A program made the position numbers and the translations under genes. Below are positions 1 through 14,302 of a stretch of 64,000 bases of DNA, in pieces (the stretch's first letter is position 1; every line of letters starts with the position of its first letter). The stretch lies in contig NZ_JAALFH010000067.1 of the NCBI RefSeq assembly GCF_011058255.1, positions 431,724 to 495,723 of the forward strand, given 5' to 3'. Below the pieces are notes generated by a model. That model had not been told where the DNA came from, ran no database searches, and was given only the letters and a program-made list of their open reading frames with translations. This DNA is from Thioalkalivibrio sp. XN8. Its GTDB lineage: Bacteria; Pseudomonadota; Gammaproteobacteria; Steroidobacterales; XN24.

Positions 1-424
1 CGGTTCCTACATCACCTACCTTGGCGCCGAGGCGCTGGTGGGCTTGGGCCTGCAGGAATTCCCGGTGCTGCTGCTGATCGGCTTCGTCCTTACGACAGCC
101 TTGATCAACCTGTTCATCGGCGGGCTGACTTCGAAATGGATGCTGCTCGGCCCGATCTTCGTGCCCATGCTGTATTTCGTGAATCCGGCGATGACGCCGG
201 ACCTGGTCGCCGCAGCCTTCCGCGTTGCGGACTCGGCGACCAACATCATCACCCCCATGATGGTGTATTCGGGCGTCATCCTTTCTTTCATGCGCAAGTA
301 CCGGCCGGGACTGGGCTTCGGCGACATGCTGCTGATCATGCTGCCGTATTCCGTGGTGTTCCTGGTGGTGTGGACAGCGTTGCTGGTGGCCTTTTTCGTC
401 GTCGGCATTCCGCTGGGCTTCTGA
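1..424 (+). CDS. AbgT-family transporter, C-terminal part (5' end outside window)
   Basis: This is the last 140 or so residues of an inner-membrane AbgT-family carrier, a family known for p-aminobenzoyl-glutamate uptake and antimetabolite export. The reading frame is open from base 2 and ends with TGA at 422-424. The segments SKWMLLGPIFVPML, RVADSATNIITPMM and MLPYSVVFLVVWTALL line up closely with the C-terminus of the complete AbgT gene at 2530-4083, so the two are paralogues. Several hydrophobic membrane segments are visible. Its N-terminal half lies upstream of the window, so full length cannot be judged. The next gene begins 57 bases downstream and may share the transcript. The substrate is not predictable; no abgA/abgB hydrolase genes are seen here. 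Confidence 0.85.
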   Translation, partial: GSYITYLGAEALVGLGLQEFPVLLLIGFVLTTALINLFIGGLTSKWMLLGPIFVPMLYFVNPAMTPDLVAAAFRVADSATNIITPMMVYSGVILSFMRKYRPGLGFGDMLLIMLPYSVVFLVVWTALLVAFFVVGIPLGF

Positions 425-481
425 GCGGCCCGGCATACGCAGGAGCCAGATCCGATTCACTCTGCAAGGAGACTGTGAAAC

Positions 482-940
482 ATGCTTGGAGGACTGTCGC
501 GAACGGCCTCGTTCACGCTCGGGACCATCGCCGTGATCGTCGCCACGGCAGCCATCGCGCTGCTCGGCAAGTCGATGATCGACGGTTCCAATCCCGAGGA
601 ACTGGATTTCTGGCACGCCGGTTACTACCGGGACGCCTCCATGGATCGCGTGTTCACCATCGGCTTCAATCCCGCGATCGGCAAGGCAGAGGTCTACGAT
701 TACGCGGGGCAGCTGATGCATAGCGCGGGGCATGTGACGACGGCCTATTTCTACCCTGCCGACAGCCGCATCCCCACCGGTGTCCTGGCGGGCGCCACCA
801 GCATGGCGGAAGCGCGCCGGGCGATTGACCCCGCAACCGGGGCCAGCCCATGGCGTTACGCGGCGCGCAAGGACGAAAACCGGCAGCTGCGGGTGGTGGA
901 CTGCGAAGCGGAACCCGACGAGAGCCTGTGCGCCCCCTGA
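482..940 (+). CDS. Small membrane-anchored or secreted protein of unknown function
   Basis: A 152-residue protein that I do not recognise. Residues about 10-30 form one hydrophobic segment (FTLGTIAVIVATAAIALLG), which would be either an uncleaved membrane anchor or a signal sequence. The rest is soluble and would lie in the periplasm. It ends with two cysteines (VVDCEAEPDESLCAP) that could form a disulfide. The start is supported by an AAGGAG ribosome-binding site at 468-473, 8 bases before the ATG. It follows the AbgT gene in the same direction and converges on the YfcC gene. That it helps the neighbouring transporter is only a guess from position. Confidence 0.6.
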   Translation: MLGGLSRTASFTLGTIAVIVATAAIALLGKSMIDGSNPEELDFWHAGYYRDASMDRVFTIGFNPAIGKAEVYDYAGQLMHSAGHVTTAYFYPADSRIPTGVLAGATSMAEARRAIDPATGASPWRYAARKDENRQLRVVDCEAEPDESLCAP

Positions 941-979
941 GCCCGCCCTCAGGGATTTAGTGCATCCGCGGCAACCTGC

Positions 980-2359
980 CTACTGCCAGCCGATCATCAC
1001 GGCAACGACCAGCGTCACCGAGCCGGCCAGCATCAGCTTCAGCAGCAGCGGCAGGACGAACCGCAGCCAGCGGTCGTAGGGAATCCCGGCGATGCCGAGG
1101 ATGCCCATCAGGACCGGGTTGGTCGGCACGATCATGTTGGCGAAGCCGTCGCCGAACTGGAAAGCCAGCACCGCGGTTTGCCGCGTGACGCCGACCAGGT
1201 CGCCGATGGGCGCCATCAGCGGCATGGTCACATAGGCCTGGCCCGAGCCCGACGGGATGAAGACGTTGATCACCGTCTGGATCAGCAGCATGCCGATCGC
1301 GGCGAATTCGGCGCCGAGCAGCTGCAGAGGGGCGGCGAGGGCGTTGACGATGGTGTGCAGGACCTGCCCGTCCTCGAGGATCAGCGCGATCGAGCGGGCG
1401 AAGCCGATCAGCAGCGCGGTGCCGGCCAGCTCGGCTGCGCCCTCAGCGAAGCGGCGGGCGGTGCCGTCGGCACCGAGACCCCCGACCAGGCCCGCAACCA
1501 GGGCCAGGCCGAGGAAGATGGCACTCAGCTCGAGGATGTACCACTTGGGCACTGCAATGCCGTAGACCATGAGCGCAAGTGTCGCCAGCGTCAGGACCGC
1601 GACCAGCTTGTGCCGGGCATCCAGGCCCGCGGGCAGTTCGACCGCGGCGTGCTGGGCAGTCTCGATGTCGTGGACGAGACTGTTGGCCGGATCCGCCTGC
1701 ACCCGCCGTGCATAGGACCAGACATGGTGGACCCCGATTGCCAGGAAAGGCAGGAACAGCGCCAGGCGAAAGCCGAGCCCGGACGCGGGCGGCAGGCCGG
1801 CGACGTTCTGCGCCACCAGCACCGTAAAGGGGTTCAGCGCCGCCACGCCGTAGCCGATGCCATAACCGCAGACCATGATGCCGATCGCCGTGACCGTGTC
1901 CATGCGCATGGCGACGCACAGCGCGATCAGCACCAGCGTCAACGGGATGTACTCTTCCGCCACGCCGAGCGTTGCGGAGCCGGCGGCGAACACCGCCATG
2001 CCGGTCGCGATCAGCAGCCCGGGACGGCCGCCCACCCGGCGCAGCACGGCGCCCAGCAGGGCGTCGATGGTCCCGGTGGCGCGCAGCACGCTGATGGCGC
2101 CGCCGACGATGAGCACGAAGAAAATGATGTCCTGGGCGTCCGCGAGTGCACGCGGGACGACGGTGAGCAACTCCCAGGGCATCAGCGGACGCGCGTCGGG
2201 AATGACGGCAAAGGTCCCGGGGACCACGACTTCCCGCCCGGCCTCGTTAGTCGCGGTCTGGAACTGGCCGGCCGGCAGCAGCCAGGTTGCAACCAGGGCC
2301 AGCACCATCATGCCGAACAGCAGGACCAGGGTATGCGGAACGCGGATACTGCGCGGCAT
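980..2359 (-). CDS. YfcC/DcuC-like family carrier
   Basis: A 459-residue polytopic inner-membrane protein with about 12 hydrophobic segments. The N-terminus (HTLVLLFGMMVLALVATWLLPAGQF) and the stretches GVAEEYIPLTLVLIALCVAMRMD, GYGVAALNPFTVLVAQNVAGL and FIPSGSGQAYVTMPLMAPIGDLVGVTRQ (each cited here only by short pieces: GVAEEYIPL, NPFTVLVAQ, PSGSGQAYVTMPLMAP) match the YfcC/C4-dicarboxylate anaerobic carrier-like family. This family is in the same ion transporter superfamily as AbgT. The substrate is unknown; peptide, arginine/ornithine and dicarboxylate carriers are all related. The length is normal. It sits on the minus strand between two plus-strand AbgT genes and is transcribed away from the second one. 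Confidence 0.8.
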   Translation of the reverse strand: MPRSIRVPHTLVLLFGMMVLALVATWLLPAGQFQTATNEAGREVVVPGTFAVIPDARPLMPWELLTVVPRALADAQDIIFFVLIVGGAISVLRATGTIDALLGAVLRRVGGRPGLLIATGMAVFAAGSATLGVAEEYIPLTLVLIALCVAMRMDTVTAIGIMVCGYGIGYGVAALNPFTVLVAQNVAGLPPASGLGFRLALFLPFLAIGVHHVWSYARRVQADPANSLVHDIETAQHAAVELPAGLDARHKLVAVLTLATLALMVYGIAVPKWYILELSAIFLGLALVAGLVGGLGADGTARRFAEGAAELAGTALLIGFARSIALILEDGQVLHTIVNALAAPLQLLGAEFAAIGMLLIQTVINVFIPSGSGQAYVTMPLMAPIGDLVGVTRQTAVLAFQFGDGFANMIVPTNPVLMGILGIAGIPYDRWLRFVLPLLLKLMLAGSVTLVVAVMIGWQ

Positions 2360-2496
2360 CTGGTTTCCTCGGGGATCGCGTAATCGGCGGCAGATGCTGA
2401 CTTATTCGCGGTCCCAAGGCAACGCCGCCGGCGCGGCGACGGCGGCGGGGTCCCGGCTGACCCGCTGCGGGGGCCGCACGACGCGGCCGACGCGGC

Positions 2497-2502
2497 TATA
2501 CT
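2497..2502 (+). promoter_or_regulatory. Candidate -10 element for the second abgT gene
   Basis: The hexamer TATACT lies 27 bases before the ATG at 2530 and is followed by a strong Shine-Dalgarno sequence (AGAGGAGG, 2516-2523). No convincing -35 element is visible in the very GC-rich DNA upstream, so this is a weak prediction. The 170-base interval between the YfcC and AbgT starts must hold promoters for both divergent genes. Confidence 0.35.
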
Positions 2503-2529
2503 GCCGCCTTCGCGCAGAGGAGGCAGTTG

Positions 2530-4083
<1,554 letters not shown>

Positions 4084-4094
4084 TCGCGGCCAGG

Positions 4095-4117
4095 GCCCGG
4101 TGGCTGCGCCACCGGGC
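4095..4117. terminator. Hairpin between two convergent genes
   Basis: A perfect 9-base stem, GCCCGGTGG (4095-4103) and CCACCGGGC (4109-4117), with a 5-base loop fills the 34-base gap between the abgT stop and the stop of the convergent nuclease gene. It could act in both directions. There is no T-run on either side, so it is not a classical intrinsic terminator. Confidence 0.5.
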
Positions 4118-4915
4118 TCACTCGGCCGGGCACCAGGCCCGGTTGAGCAGGTAGGCACTGCGGACGCCGGCCTGGGCGAGGCGCATCGCCGTCAGCTGGC
4201 GGCCGGTCTCGGCATAGCGGCGCGAAATGCCCGGCACGGTGCGCCGGTGATCGAAGTCGTAGACCCAGGGTCGCAGGCGCCTGGACTCGTCGGCCCAGCC
4301 CTCCAGCGTGCCGGCAGCCCACTCAGCCTCGCCCAGCAGGGCGAGCGGCTCGAGGCTCCGGGCGTAGTCCTCCGTCCGGAGGCCCGCGCTGCGCAGCAGC
4401 CGCCCGTCCCAAAGCTGGTGCAGGTTGGTTTCGCGGCCGTCGAACTGGACCCGGATCTCGTTGCCGCCCCGGTCCGCGGCGCGGCCCACGTGCAGGGGCT
4501 GGTGCAGGTCGACGACCAGGTGCAGCACGAAGGCCAGGGCCTCACGTCGCTCCGTCGGCTCGACCTGGCCGGCCTCGAGCCGGCCCAACTGCTCCCGCAG
4601 CGCCGCCAGGATGCGGCCGCCCTCGACCGGCGCATCCGGCGTGACCGGCACGTCGTCGCCAATGTTCATGTAATGCCAGTCGCGCGTGTGGGCCCAGCGG
4701 TCTTCCCCGCGGATGCGGTCGGGCCACACGACCGCCGCCTCGAGGGTCCAATCGCCCAGTACCGCGCGCAGCTCGGCCTGCGCCGCCGGGCACAGCCGGT
4801 CCACCATCACCGCCGCCGCCGCCCGGTGCGCTTCCGGGCCCCAGGCCCTCGCGAGGCCGGGCAGCGCCAGCGCCATCAGCAGGGCCGCGGCCGCGAGGCC
4901 GTGGCCGCGCCTCAC
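4118..4915 (-). CDS. S1/P1-family secreted nuclease
   Basis: A 265-residue zinc-dependent, single-strand-preferring nuclease expected in the periplasm or outside the cell. A signal peptide (residues 1-24, ending GLARA) leaves Trp25 as the mature N-terminus. That is a hallmark, since the N-terminal Trp amine ligates zinc in this family, and His30 follows. Other ligand motifs are visible in order: RDWHYMNI, HLVVDLHQPLHVG, RGGNEI and NLHQLWD. The start is a GTG at 4915, overlapping the MlaC-like stop by four bases (GTGA), so the pair is cotranscribed. Such nucleases usually scavenge nucleic acid phosphate and nucleosides. The pairing with an MlaC-like gene is not one I recognise. Confidence 0.9.
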   Translation of the reverse strand: MRRGHGLAAAALLMALALPGLARAWGPEAHRAAAAVMVDRLCPAAQAELRAVLGDWTLEAAVVWPDRIRGEDRWAHTRDWHYMNIGDDVPVTPDAPVEGGRILAALREQLGRLEAGQVEPTERREALAFVLHLVVDLHQPLHVGRAADRGGNEIRVQFDGRETNLHQLWDGRLLRSAGLRTEDYARSLEPLALLGEAEWAAGTLEGWADESRRLRPWVYDFDHRRTVPGISRRYAETGRQLTAMRLAQAGVRSAYLLNRAWCPAE

Positions 4916-5574
4916 ACCGACTCCAGCGCCAGCAGGCAGCGTCCCGCCGCAGTCGCGCGGCGCTCAGGAGGGGGGAGCTTGCCCGGCGCCGTCGCCTCGA
5001 GCGACTCGATGACGCGCTCGAGCCCGCGGCGCGCGATCTGCTCGGCGTAAACCCGGCGCAGGCTCAGGAGAAAGGACTGGCCTTCCCAGCGGGCGTCGTG
5101 GACCACCCAGCGACCACCGCGGGCGCGCAGGTGCAGGAAGACCGGGAGCGGCCGGGCGAGCCCGGCATCGACCTCCAGTTGCACCGCGACCGTACCGTCA
5201 CGCTGGGTCTCGCTCCCCGGCAGGACACGGACGTTATCGGCCGTCAGCAACAACAGCCCGCTCGCGTAGCGGGCGACTAGGGTCCCGAACAGCGCTTCGG
5301 CGAAGCGCCGCCGCTGCACCGGCGAGGCGTCCTGCCAATGGCGGCCCAGCACCACCTGGGCCCCGTGGAGCACGTCGGCCTCGGGTCGCAACTCCCGCGC
5401 CACGAGGCTGCGCAGCGCCACGGCGTCGGCAGCCAGCGGCAGGCGACAGGCGGCGACGATGCCGGCCAGCCGCCCGAGCTGCGCGCGCACCGCGGTCTCC
5501 GCGTCGTCCGCCGGCTCGGCGGCGGCCCCGGCCGGCAACACAAGCAACGCCGTGAGCACTAGAATTCGCCTCAT
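4912..5574 (-). CDS. MlaC/Ttg2D-family periplasmic phospholipid-binding protein
   Basis: A 220-residue protein with a signal peptide (about residues 1-19, MRRILVLTALLVLPAGAAA). The body resembles the MlaC/toluene tolerance Ttg2 family, which shuttles phospholipids between outer and inner membranes. Recognisable pieces are the helical region ending in RHWQDASPVQRRRFAEALFGTLV and the strand segment WVVHDARWEGQSFLLSLRRVYAEQI. The partner genes mlaD, E, F, A and B are not in the window, so this is a stand-alone copy. It begins with ATG at 5574, 135 bases from the divergent glgP gene. Assignment to the family is good; its role in the Mla pathway proper is inference. Confidence 0.8.
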   Translation of the reverse strand: MRRILVLTALLVLPAGAAAEPADDAETAVRAQLGRLAGIVAACRLPLAADAVALRSLVARELRPEADVLHGAQVVLGRHWQDASPVQRRRFAEALFGTLVARYASGLLLLTADNVRVLPGSETQRDGTVAVQLEVDAGLARPLPVFLHLRARGGRWVVHDARWEGQSFLLSLRRVYAEQIARRGLERVIESLEATAPGKLPPPERRATAAGRCLLALESV

Positions 5575-5709
5575 GAAGCCAAGTATCGGGGCAGTCGCCG
5601 TTCCAGGCCAATCCCGCCGGTCCGGCCGTTCGGGTCCCGGCCGACGCCTCTGCTATGCTCGCCCGCGGCGCAGTCAGCGCTGTCATCCGGCCAGGAGGCC
5701 CGGCAGCCA

Positions 5710-8126
<2,417 letters not shown>

Positions 8127-8130
<4 letters not shown>

Positions 8131-10043
8131 CCGGACGCGCTCCCGGCGTGACCTTCAGCAACGCGCTGGCCGCCATGGCGGCCGGCGACCGGAACCGGCT
8201 GCACCTCCATTTCGGCGCCCGCGCGCTGCGGCTGCGCGACGATGCCGGCCGGGAGCACGACGGCGTGTGCTTCATCGTCCATGCCCCGCATGCCGGCCGC
8301 GTCAGCGTGGTGGGCGACTGGAACCAGTGGGACGGGCGCCAGGCGCCGATGCGGCGCGCGGATAGCGGGGAATGGCGGCTGTTCATCCCCGGGCTGGGCC
8401 CCGGCGCCCTGTACAAGTACGAGCTCGAGGGCCCGGACGGCCATCTGCTGCCGCTCAAGACCGATCCTTTCGCGCACTACTGCGAACAGGCGCCGGGCAA
8501 CGCCGCCATCGTCCCGGACCCGGCGGGGTTCGCCTGGACGGATGCCGAGTGGCTCGAGGCGCGGCGCAATGCAGGCTATCGCAATGACCAGCCGCTGGCG
8601 GTGTACGAGCTCCATGCCGGTTCCTGGCGCTACCGCGACGGGCGGCCGCTCAGCTACCGGGAGCTCGCCGATGAGCTGGTGCCGTACCTGGTCGAACTGG
8701 GCTTCACCCATGTCGAGTTCATGCCGCTCGCCGAGCATCCCTTCGCCGCGTCCTGGGGCTACCAGCCCACCGGGATGTTCGCCGTGACCAGCCGCTTCGG
8801 GCCGCCGGAAGACTTCTGCCTGCTGGTCGACCGGCTGCATGCCGCCGGCATCGGCGTAATCATGGACTGGGTGCCGGGGCATTTCCCGACCGACGCCCAC
8901 GGGCTCGCGCGCTTCGACGGCACGCCCCTGTATGAAGACCCCGACCCGCGCCGGGGCTGGCATCCGGACTGGCAGACACTGGTATACGACTACGGCAGCG
9001 AATGGGTGCGCGACTTTCTCATCTCGAGCGCCCTGTGCTGGATCGAGCAGTTCCACGTCGACGCGCTGCGGGTCGACGCCGTCGCCTCGATGCTGTATCT
9101 CGACTACTCGCGCGAGCCGGGTCAGTGGGCGCCCAACGTCTACGGCGGCCGCGAGAATCTCGAGGCGATCGGCTTTCTCAAGCGCTTCAACGAGGTCATC
9201 CACGGGGCGCATCCGGGCGTCATGACCATGGCCGAGGAGTCCACCGCCTGGCCCGGCGTGTCCCGTCCCACCTACGACGGCGGCCTCGGCTTCGGCTTCA
9301 AGTGGAACATGGGCTGGATGAACGACACCCTGCGCCACCTGGCCCGCGAGCCGGTGCATCGGCGCTACCACCAGGACGAGCTGACCTTCGGGCTGCTCTA
9401 CGCCTGGAACGAAAACTTCGTGCTGCCGCTGTCGCACGACGAAGTGGTGCACGGGAAGGGGTCGCTGCTCGGCAAGATGCCGGGCGACCGCTGGCAGCAA
9501 CTGGCGAACCTGCGTCTTTACCTGGCCTTCATGTATGCCCACCCGGGCAAAAAACTCTTGTTCATGGGCACGGAGCTGGCCCAGGAACGGGAGTGGAACC
9601 ACGACGCCGAGCTCGACTGGGGCCTGCTGGCGGAATCCGGGCACGCCGGGATGCAGCGCCTGCTGCAGGACCTCAACCGTTGCTACCGCGCCACCCCGGC
9701 GCTGTGGGAAGCGGACGCGAGCTCGAAGGGCTTCGAGTGGCTCGAATGCCGGGATCCCGCCCGCGGGGTGCTGGCCTTCGCGCGGCGCGACGGCGCCGGG
9801 CGGGTCGGGCTGCTGGCCATCATGAACTTCACGCCCGTGGTGCGCGCGGATTACCGGCTCGGCGTGCCGCAGCCGGGCGACTGGCGCGAGGTGCTGAACA
9901 CGGATGCGAAGCTTTACGGGGGGAGCAACGTCGGCAACCAGGGCCTGGTCCGCGGCTCGGGCCTGCCGAGCCACGGCCGGAACGACTCCGTGGCCGTGAC
10001 GCTGCCGCCGCTCGGCGCGGTCTACCTGGTGCCGGCGCCGTGA
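8127..10043 (+). CDS. glgB: 1,4-alpha-glucan branching enzyme
   Basis: A 638-residue GH13 enzyme that makes alpha-1,6 branches in glycogen. The start is the ATG at 8127 overlapping the glgP stop. An N-terminal CBM48 (about residues 45-140, including [10 protein letters not shown]) leads to the catalytic barrel with nucleophile Asp317 (ALRVDAV), acid/base Glu370 (MAEEST) and the third carboxylate in [16 protein letters not shown]-terminal all-beta domain ends the protein. It is a shorter form than E. coli GlgB, lacking the extra N-terminal N1 module, which is common. It is unusual only in that glgA and glgC are not adjacent. Confidence 0.95.
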
Positions 10044-10054
10044 AGGGGACGATC

Positions 10055-12143
<2,089 letters not shown>

Positions 12144-12151
<8 letters not shown>

Positions 12152-14258
12152 GTTTTCCCGCGAACTGGAGCGCCTGGCCGGGCTCGCCGGCATCGAGCCG
12201 GGCTTCACGGATTACCGCGGCCGTCGGCACGCGCTGGGTGAAGCTGAGCTCGCCGGCCTGCTCGAGGCCTGCGGCCACGACACGACGACCGCCGCCGCCG
12301 TGCGCGCCGCTGCCGACCGGCTCGAAGCCGAGGAATGGATCCGCGTGCTGCCGCCGGTCGTGGCGCTCCAGGCGGGTCGTCCCGCGGAGGCTGACACCGT
12401 CATGATCGCGCCCATGTTGCCGCTCGTGCACTGGGAGATCGCCTGCGAGGACGGCGGCCGGCTGGCGGGCAGTGGCGAACCTGGGGCCTGGCCGCTGGCG
12501 GGCGAGCGGGAGCTGGGCGGCCTCTGGTACCAGCGGCGGCGCCTCAGCCTGCCGGCGCTGCCCGCCGGGTATCACCGGCTCCGGCTGAGCCGGGCTGACG
12601 GCGGCGCGCTCGGTTCGACACTGCTGGTGGTAGCGCCCGAACGCTGTCACCTGCCGCCGTTCCTGGCCGCGGGCGAGCGCTGCTGGGGCCTCTCGGTGCA
12701 GCTCTACGGGCTGCGCTCCGGGCGCAACTGGGGCATCGGCGATTTCACGGACCTGGCGGGCCTCGCGGCGGCCGCCGCCGGCCTGGGCGCCGACCTGGTC
12801 GGCCTCAACCCGCTGCATGCCCTGTTCCCCGAGGAGCCCGGCCGCTGCTCGCCCTACAGCCCCTCGAGCCGCCTGTTCCTGAACCCCATGTACATCGACC
12901 CTGAGGCGGTGCCGGAATTCGCCACCGCGACCCCGGTCCGGCGAAGCGTCGCGGCCCCGGGCTTCCAGCGCCAGCTGCAGGCGCTGCGCGCCACGCCGCG
13001 GGTCGAGTACGCCGCGGTGGCGGCCGGCAAGTTCAGCATCCTGCGAGCGCTGTACGACTGGTTCCTGGCCGAGGCGTCGGCCGCAAGGCGGCAGGCCTTC
13101 GAGGACTTCCGGACGGAGGGCGGCGAGGCGCTGGAGCGCTTCGCCCGGCAACCCGGCAGCGGCAGCGCCCCGCCGCGCCCCGGGGAGGCCCGCTGGCACG
13201 CCTGGCTCCAGTGGGTGGCCCGCGACCAGCTCGCCGCGGCTGCAGCCGCGGCACGTGCCGCCGGCATGCGCATCGGGCTCTATCTCGACCTCGCCGTCGG
13301 GCCCGATCCCGGTGGCGCCGAAGTGCGCGCCGAGCCAGATGTATTCGTGACCGCGGCCGGCGTCGGGGCGCCGCCCGATCCGCTGGCGCCGCAGGGCCAG
13401 GACTGGGGTATTCCGCCCAGCCATCCGCGGCGGCTGCGCGAGCGGGAGTACGCCCCTTTCATCCGCCTGTTGCGCGCCAATATGCCGGCCGGCGGCGCGC
13501 TGCGTATCGATCACGTCATGGCCCTGCTGCGGCTGTGGTGGGTGCCGCGCGGCCGATCCTCCGGAGCGGGCGGTTACGTGCGCTACCGCCTCGACGAGCT
13601 GATGGCCATCGTCGCGCTCGAGAGTACCCGCCGGCAGTGCCTGGTCGTCGGCGAGGACCTGGGCACGGTGCCCGACGAGGTCCGGGCCGCCATGGCGAAG
13701 TTCGGCATGCTGAGCTACCGCGTGCTGATGTTCGAGCGCGAGGCCGACGGCAGCTTTCGCCCCCCGGCGGCGTATCCGTTCCAGAGCCTGGTGACGCCGA
13801 CCACCCACGACCTGCCGACGCTGGCCGGCTACTGGGAAGGCAAGGACCTGGCACTGCGGGCCGCGCTCGGACTGTATCCGGATTCGGCAGTGCCCCCCGA
13901 GGAACTGGCGGCACGGGAAGAGGCGCGACAGGCCCTGCTGCAAGCCATGGGCGAGGAAGGCCTGCTCGAAGCCGGCAGCCTCGCCCCGGAAGCCGTTCCG
14001 ACCGCGGCCTTCGCGGCATCCGCCCAGTTGTTCGCGGCCCGCAGCCACGCGGCGATTCTCATGCTCCAGGCCGAAGACTGGCTCGGCGAGACCACGCCGG
14101 TGAATGTGCCGGGCACCCACGCCAGTTACCCTAACTGGCGGCGGAAGCTGGGCGCGCCCTGGCCGGAATTCATGGCAGCGCCCGGGCTGCACACCCTGGC
14201 CGCCCGGGTCAACGCTGCCCGCGCCGGGAACGGGCCCGACGGGAACCTGGAAACGTAA
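12144..14258 (+). CDS. malQ: 4-alpha-glucanotransferase (amylomaltase)
   Basis: A 704-residue GH77 enzyme that moves glucan segments between maltodextrins. The N-terminal 170 residues carry the extra beta domain seen in enterobacterial-type MalQ. The GH77 core starts at RCWGLSVQLYGLRSGRNWGIG and shows the catalytic Asp456 (LRIDHV), Glu504 (GEDLG) and Asp556 (TTHDLPTLAGYW). The loop NPLHALFPEEPGRCSPYSPSS is a typical substrate-binding loop. The ATG at 12144 lies inside the glgX end. It is the last gene of the glycogen operon; a short AT-rich stretch follows before the next gene at 14303. Confidence 0.93.
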
Positions 14259-14302
14259 TCAACTAAGACTCATAGCCCATTGTTTTTATTAATTTAGTGC
14301 CC

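Noticed and set aside
14259-14302. Promoter for the AddB-like gene in the AT-rich gap (TTGTTT and TTTAGT)
   Set aside because: Spacing between the hexamers is wrong, and read-through from malQ is equally possible.
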